A stretch of 64,000 bases of DNA. Origin: Phytoseiulus persimilis (Eukaryota > Arthropoda > Arachnida > Mesostigmata > Phytoseiidae). Within the stretch, counting starts at the first letter, position 1. Each line of letters begins with the position of its first letter. The stretch is from assembly GCA_037576195.1 (NCBI GenBank), contig CM075101.1, positions 21,018,001-21,082,000 on the forward strand, read 5' to 3'. Position numbers and translations under genes: made by a program. This document shows, in pieces, positions 62,065 through 64,000 of this stretch. Below the pieces are notes generated by a model. That model was not told the origin of the DNA. It saw nothing but the letters and a program-made list of their open reading frames with translations, and searched no databases.

Positions 62065-62365
62065 ATTTTTCTTTGGTTCTCGTCGGTTAGGCGGGTAGCG
62101 AGTAGCGAGCTGCGCGGTTCTTGTCGGTTAGGCGTCAGCCGAGTTAAGCAGCCGAAATCGGCGGGCTATTCCGAGCCTAACCTCACTCAATCCCCCCGCA
62201 TTGCTATCAGGCCACTTGCTGTCAGTCTGTTTGCTTGGCTCCGCGCGCTCGCCAGTTCGAGTCCCTTGTCTCGCTTTCCGCGACGCCAGCGGGCCGCTTT
62301 CGTCTGCTACGGCTAGCAGCAACTCGCTACCCGCCTAACCGACAAGAAACAAGAACCGGTGCACG
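62065..62365. repeat. Short GC-rich inverted-repeat element
   Basis: The left end (GTCGGTTAGGCGGGTAGCGAG) is mirrored at the right end (CTCGCTACCCGCCTAACCGAC). The inner sequence (CCCGCATTGCTATCAGGCC, GCGCGCTCGCCAG, GGGCCGCTTTCGTCTGCTACGG) recurs in diverged form at 63,540-63,960. It is probably a small foldback or SINE-like repeat. Confidence 0.7.
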
Positions 62366-63146
62366 GCAATAAGACCGGATTCAAAATGGCGATCCTCCGC
62401 TAGGTTAGCGGGACCCGGGATAGGGTAACTCATGCAATGCGATTCCCTCGGCTCAATGAACTCTTTGAAAGCTTCTCTGAAATCAATGCCTACAGACTAT
62501 ACGAACATGGTTCTGCGAGCCAAAAATATCTCAGAGAAACTAGGGTCCTCAGATCTCACGCAGTTCAGTGCTCGAAGTTTCTCCTCTCTGAGCGATTCTG
62601 TCAATCTCGCTGCCTAATTTCGGGGAAGCAATGACCTATTCTGTCAATCGATCGCCGATTCGAACATCCCCTGCAGTCGTGCCACCGCAGTGTCTAGTAT
62701 GAACAGTCGGGCTCGACTCAGAACGTGATTGCGCTGTTGTGCAATCTACCATTCATAGTCCACCATTCATTCCATTCGCAGACAGCTTTTCCGAGCATTG
62801 GTCTCCTGAATATTTCATTCATAGATCTCCGCGAGATTCTTCCATTACTGAGACTCGGGTTAAGAGCACTTGGCCGCGTTCCTGCGCGATAGGTTTCCAG
62901 AACCCTCAACATTTGAGAATTCGCGCTTCTAAGGTCTGCTCGCCGTCCGAATCGTCGGCAAACCGCCATTCTGAATCCGGTCTTATTACCTAGAGCCCAA
63001 GAACCTCCGAGTTTCCATACGCCGAAGCAGTCGGAGAGGGGAGAGGAGGTAGGGAGAGAGGCTGCTCCATAGCAAGACTGAGCACATGGAAACGGTTGGC
63101 TCGGTCTTCAGCAGAGACGATTGGAAGAGCTGAATTCGGGCTCCAT

Positions 63147-63335
63147 GAAGCGCGCGCGATCGATTGTCCCTTTTGATTCCATCTAGATGGCCGGGCCATG
63201 AACCTATTTCATCTCGCAAGCATGCACTGCAGGCTCGCAAGAAGCATCGCCGCGCGCAATCGATTGTCCCCTTTTGATTCCAACCGCATGGCCAGGCAAT
63301 GTATCCATGCTTTTTCGCAAGAGTACGCTGCTAAC
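63147..63335. repeat. Direct duplication of about 95 bp
   Basis: The stretch containing CGCGCGATCGATTGTCCC, TTTTGATTCCA and ATGGCC is repeated, diverged, from about 63,246. Both units have TCGCAAG followed about 10 bp later by a CTGC. No coding function is seen. Confidence 0.6.
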
Positions 63336-63539
63336 TCGCGAGTGGTGGGATCTCTCTCATCTCGATTCGTTCCTCGTTGAATTCGCCTGGCGAAAGCACG
63401 TGGCTGGCAAGGCGTTCGACGCAATTCTTGCCGCCATTGCTTTCATACATCCCCCTCGCTGGCGATGCCCTCCCAGCCAGTAACTCGGCACCACGGCGCC
63501 TCGGCTGGCATGCGCCTGTCGCCTAACAGCTCAGAACCA

Positions 63540-63960
63540 AAATACCTTTTCTTTTAGGCGGCCTAAAATGTAAACGAACTTCTCCCAAACACGCCGCTTT
63601 GGCGAGTTGACGGTAGAGAGAGGAGGTGGGAAGAGGAGGACTGGGAACGAAACCTACCGGCGTTAGAGCTCGCGAAGGACACCAAACCTCACCCATTCCC
63701 CCGCACTTCTCTGGGTTCGCTCGCTGTGGGTCTGCTCGCATGGCTTCGCTCGCTCGCCAGGAACCTAACCTAACCTAGCCCAACCCAACCCAATCTCCCG
63801 CACTTCTCCGGGTCCGCCGGCTGTCGGTCCGCTGGTATCGTTCCGCTACCTCGCCTATCGCGATGCTGGCGGAGTGTCTCGCCTCACGGCAGCGGACCGC
63901 TTTCGTCCGCTGCGGCCAGTATCAACTCGGCAGCCGCCTAACATAAAAGAACCGATTTCA
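63540..63960. repeat. Second copy of the GC-rich repeat, with AACCT run
   Basis: Diverged from 62,065-62,365 but with the same blocks (CCCGCACTTCTC, GCTCGCTCGCCAGG, CAGCGGACCGCTTTCGTCCG, GCCGCCTAACATAAAAGAACC). At 63,761-63,776 it carries three AACCT units, the complement of the TTAGG arthropod telomere repeat. Three units are too few to claim a telomere. Confidence 0.6.
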
Positions 63961-64000
63961 GTTCTGGTACGGAAATTCGAACACGGGTCAGCAGCGAACC

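Noticed and set aside
63761..63780. Telomeric (TTAGG)n tract
   Set aside because: Only three units, followed by CCCAA variants within a GC-rich dispersed repeat.

Overview
The window looks like arthropod nuclear DNA. Genes are split by short GT-AG introns (about 80 to 610 bp), a metazoan-type CAD fusion gene is present, and several non-LTR retrotransposons, mariner/maT- and pogo-like DNA transposons and MITE-like elements are interspersed. An ABCH/ABCG-like half transporter and a single-exon ionotropic-receptor-like gene also fit an arthropod. Compact introns suggest a small-intron lineage, possibly a mite, but that is inference only.

Layout. (1) 1-7,155 (+): CAD (CPSase II / aspartate transcarbamylase / dihydroorotase), exons 5-12; its first four exons lie beyond the left edge. 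(2) 7,156-14,010: a copied last exon of a TMEM248-like gene, a TIR element, a deleted maT transposon, a composite LINE/mariner repeat, a decayed Tigger-like block and a pogo-like TIR element. (3) 14-24 kb: mostly non-coding, with AT-rich tandem repeats, a long-TIR foldback element and a 45-bp minisatellite. (4) 24.3-29.1 kb (-): a dead non-LTR retrotransposon next to a truncated ABCH-like gene with degenerate ATPase motifs. (5) 29-35 kb: non-coding and repeats. (6) 35.5-37.6 kb (-): a 702-residue intronless ionotropic-receptor-like gene whose 5' end is partly duplicated in tandem. (7) 38.6-44.6 kb: a CR1/Jockey-like LINE, a 1.2-kb 45-bp minisatellite and another LINE. (8) 44.6-54.8 kb: a maT transposase relic and a complete 12-exon CAD gene (-), predicted 2,214 residues, with a candidate TATA promoter near 55.5 kb. 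(9) 55.8-58.2 kb: the second copy of the Tigger-like block. (10) 58.2-60.9 kb: a stub of CAD (last three exons, +) facing tail-to-tail a complete four-exon TMEM248-like gene (-, predicted 314 residues). (11) 61-64 kb: no clear gene; short GC-rich repeats.

The main structure is a nearly identical inverted duplication of CAD: 1-9,308 pairs with 44,392-53,220 around about 35 kb of unrelated DNA. The third, partial CAD copy beside the intact TMEM248-like gene looks like the ancestral site. There the maT insertion is absent, both polyadenylation signals are intact, and the TMEM248 last exon has no nonsense codon. In the two larger copies that exon is broken and both canonical signals are lost. CAD itself supplies the first three steps of de novo pyrimidine synthesis, and all catalytic motifs I can check are intact in both large copies.
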